NCBI GenBank assembly: GCA_007123425.1
Contig: SKLC01000316.1
Span: 1-7,789 of the forward strand
Reading direction: 5' to 3'
Length of the DNA stretch: 7,789 bases
From: Nitriliruptoraceae bacterium
Lineage (GTDB): Bacteria > Actinomycetota > Nitriliruptoria > Nitriliruptorales > Nitriliruptoraceae
Position 1 is the stretch's first letter. Every line of letters begins with the position of its first letter. A program made the position numbers and the translations under genes. The notes under the pieces were generated by a model. It had not been told where the DNA came from and did no database searches. It worked only from the letters and a program-made list of their open reading frames with translations. Positions 6,922-7,789 of the stretch are shown here, in pieces.

Positions 6922-6946
6922 GACCGTGGCTTCCGCATCAGGGGCG

Positions 6947-7714
6947 TCAGTCGAACAGGGTGTCGAACGTGCGGCCCGGCGTCTCGGCCGGCTCGGCGTC
7001 GTCGGGTAGGAGGGTGAAGTACAGCGAGGCGTTCTCGATCGCGAACACCAGCCGCTCGGCGTCGTCGGGCTCGAGCGCGACAGTCATCAGGACCTGGCCG
7101 GTGCCCTCCTGGATGTCGTCGCCCTCCTCGGCACCCGCGACGCGCTGGCCGACGGCGAGCACCTGGATGTTCTGCAGCAGGTACTGCGTGCGCGTCTCGT
7201 CGGACTGGTCGGCGTCCTCGTCCTCGGCGTCGGGCCCAGGACCGGTGAGCGTGGCGATCAGCGACACCTGGTCGCCGGACTGGACGAAGCCGGCGACGCC
7301 GGGTGGGATGCCGACCTGCACGGAGATCGCCTCGTGCCCCTCGGGGATCTCCACGCCGGTAGCACGGGCGTCACCGGGGTCGGCCCAGCGACCGCGGACC
7401 AGCACCTCGCCGGCCAGGATCGGGTCGGCCGAGACCAGCCCGTCGATCTCATCGAGCGAGGCGACGGCGCCATCGGGCACCGACACCCGCGGCCGATCGG
7501 CACGATCGATGGCGCCGGCCTCGCTGGCCGCGGAGGCGCTCAGGCCCTCCGGGATCTCCTCCTGGGCGACGAACACCTCCACCATCTCGGCGTCGTCGAA
7601 GGCCTGAGCCTCGATGCCCCGGATGTACATCGTGATCGCCGCGGTCGCCACCAGTGCCAGCACCACGGCGGCGACGATCGCGACCGTGCGCCCCGCTGTC
7701 CCCATGCGTGCCAA
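6947..7714 (-). CDS. cpaB: CpaB/RcpC, Flp pilus assembly protein (start proposed at TTG 7714)
   Basis: With the proposed TTG start the product has 255 residues; residues here are counted from that start. A short basic N-terminus leads into a membrane anchor (about 10-31), followed by an extracytoplasmic part. A SAF-like domain covers about 43-110 (VEVFVAQEEIPEG, then ILAGEVLVRGRWAD). The RcpC/CpaB core follows (AISVQVGIPPGVAGFVQSGDQVSLIATL at about 129-157, in full agreement with the family), then an acidic insert (DAEDEDADQSDE), TQYLLQNIQVLAVGQ, and a final VALEPDDAERLVFAIENASLYF segment. CpaB assists pilus assembly outside the membrane and in diderms touches the secretin; no secretin gene is visible here. 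The frame stays open upstream to GTG 7783 (278 residues) with ATG options at 7759 and 7705. Codons before 7714 lack the GC3 bias of the gene, and only TTG has a well-placed ribosome site. Family identity is firm; the start is less so. Confidence 0.9.
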   Translation of the reverse strand: MARMGTAGRTVAIVAAVVLALVATAAITMYIRGIEAQAFDDAEMVEVFVAQEEIPEGLSASAASEAGAIDRADRPRVSVPDGAVASLDEIDGLVSADPILAGEVLVRGRWADPGDARATGVEIPEGHEAISVQVGIPPGVAGFVQSGDQVSLIATLTGPGPDAEDEDADQSDETRTQYLLQNIQVLAVGQRVAGAEEGDDIQEGTGQVLMTVALEPDDAERLVFAIENASLYFTLLPDDAEPAETPGRTFDTLFD

Positions 7715-7789
7715 GAGGTCCCCACCTGTTGCAAGATTGCGCCGAAATCGGAATGTCATTACTGCATTGGAACTACGGGCCACAACCAG
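7715..7789 (-). promoter_or_regulatory. AT-richer leader upstream of cpaB, possible promoter
   Basis: This stretch is clearly poorer in G+C than the rest of the window. Read in the cpaB frame, more than half of its codons end in A or T, while the genes almost always end in G or C, so it looks non-coding. A weak sigma-70-like pair can be drawn: TTGTGG at 7785-7780 and TAATGA at 7761-7756, 18 bases apart, which would give a leader of about 35 nt before the TTG. Both boxes deviate from consensus, so the promoter is a suggestion only. If flp or another Tad gene lies just outside the window, this could instead be an ordinary gap inside a longer operon. Confidence 0.35.
7720..7727 (-). promoter_or_regulatory. 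Ribosome binding site supporting the TTG start of cpaB
   Basis: The minus strand reads AGGTGGGG-ACCTC-TTG. AGGTG pairs with the end of 16S rRNA (anti-Shine-Dalgarno) and lies eight bases before the TTG at 7714-7712, a suitable distance. It is about 17 bases from the next ATG (7705), which is too far, and the ATG at 7759 and GTG at 7783 have no comparable site. Confidence 0.6.

Noticed and set aside
6919..6939. Tiny open frame (ATG plus five codons and stop) in the cpaB-cpaE gap, ending in TGA overlapping the cpaE ATG
   Set aside because: It encodes only MRKPRS and has no separate ribosome site. Its overlap with the cpaE start could act as a leader peptide, but nothing beyond coincidence supports this.
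6019..7017. Long open frame (332 codons) on the plus strand opposite cpaE
   Set aside because: It lies over the intact ParA-type ATPase motifs on the other strand, is rich in Gly/Gln/His/Leu without a recognisable fold, and runs past the cpaE start into cpaB. It is best explained as a composition shadow.
7742..7751. Short palindrome CCGA-TT-TCGG in the cpaB leader as a possible operator
   Set aside because: The arms are only four bases and no second copy was found in the window, so chance is a sufficient explanation, despite its position near a possible transcription start.

Overview
The window comes from a high-GC bacterium, most likely an actinobacterium. G or C dominates third codon positions, GTG and TTG starts occur, and the cluster has the monoderm Tad/Flp layout in which CpaB is followed directly by CpaE with no outer-membrane secretin (CpaC/RcpA) or CpaD between them. 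Several proteins are rich in Asp and Glu, as in salt-tolerant lineages such as Nitriliruptoria/Euzebya relatives, but that placement is only a weak inference.

Layout: nearly everything lies on the minus strand, so the operon reads from right to left. In order of transcription it holds an AT-richer leader (about 7715-7789), cpaB (start proposed at 7714), cpaE, cpaF/tadA, a tadB whose product carries an extra secreted von Willebrand A (vWA) domain at its N-terminus, tadC, and a last gene for an unnamed protein (degenerate receiver-like domain, Glu-Pro repeats, Arg-rich stretch, GAF-like domain). Gaps between the genes are 25, 9, -4, 10 and 16 nt, with ribosome sites next to or overlapping the preceding stop codons. 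The six genes are therefore probably one translationally coupled operon. At the far left the plus strand holds only the C-terminal 52 codons of an unidentified membrane protein. Its stop codon shares a CTAG palindrome with the stop codon of the last operon gene, so the two transcription units converge with no spacer.

How the genes work together: CpaF is the hexameric ATPase that powers extension and possibly retraction of a Flp-type pilus. TadB and TadC form the inner-membrane platform it acts on. CpaE is a ParA/MinD-like ATPase that probably places the machine in the cell. CpaB is a membrane-anchored periplasmic/wall-side assembly protein. The pilin (flp), the TadE/F/G-type minor pilins and the prepilin peptidase are not in the window and would have to lie elsewhere. 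The unusual parts are the vWA-TadB fusion, with a complete metal-binding (MIDAS) motif predicted to face outside, and the terminal receiver-like/GAF protein, which could be a regulatory subunit specific to this pilus. No RNA genes, CRISPR arrays or mobile elements were seen, and there is no gene-free stretch longer than 300 bases.
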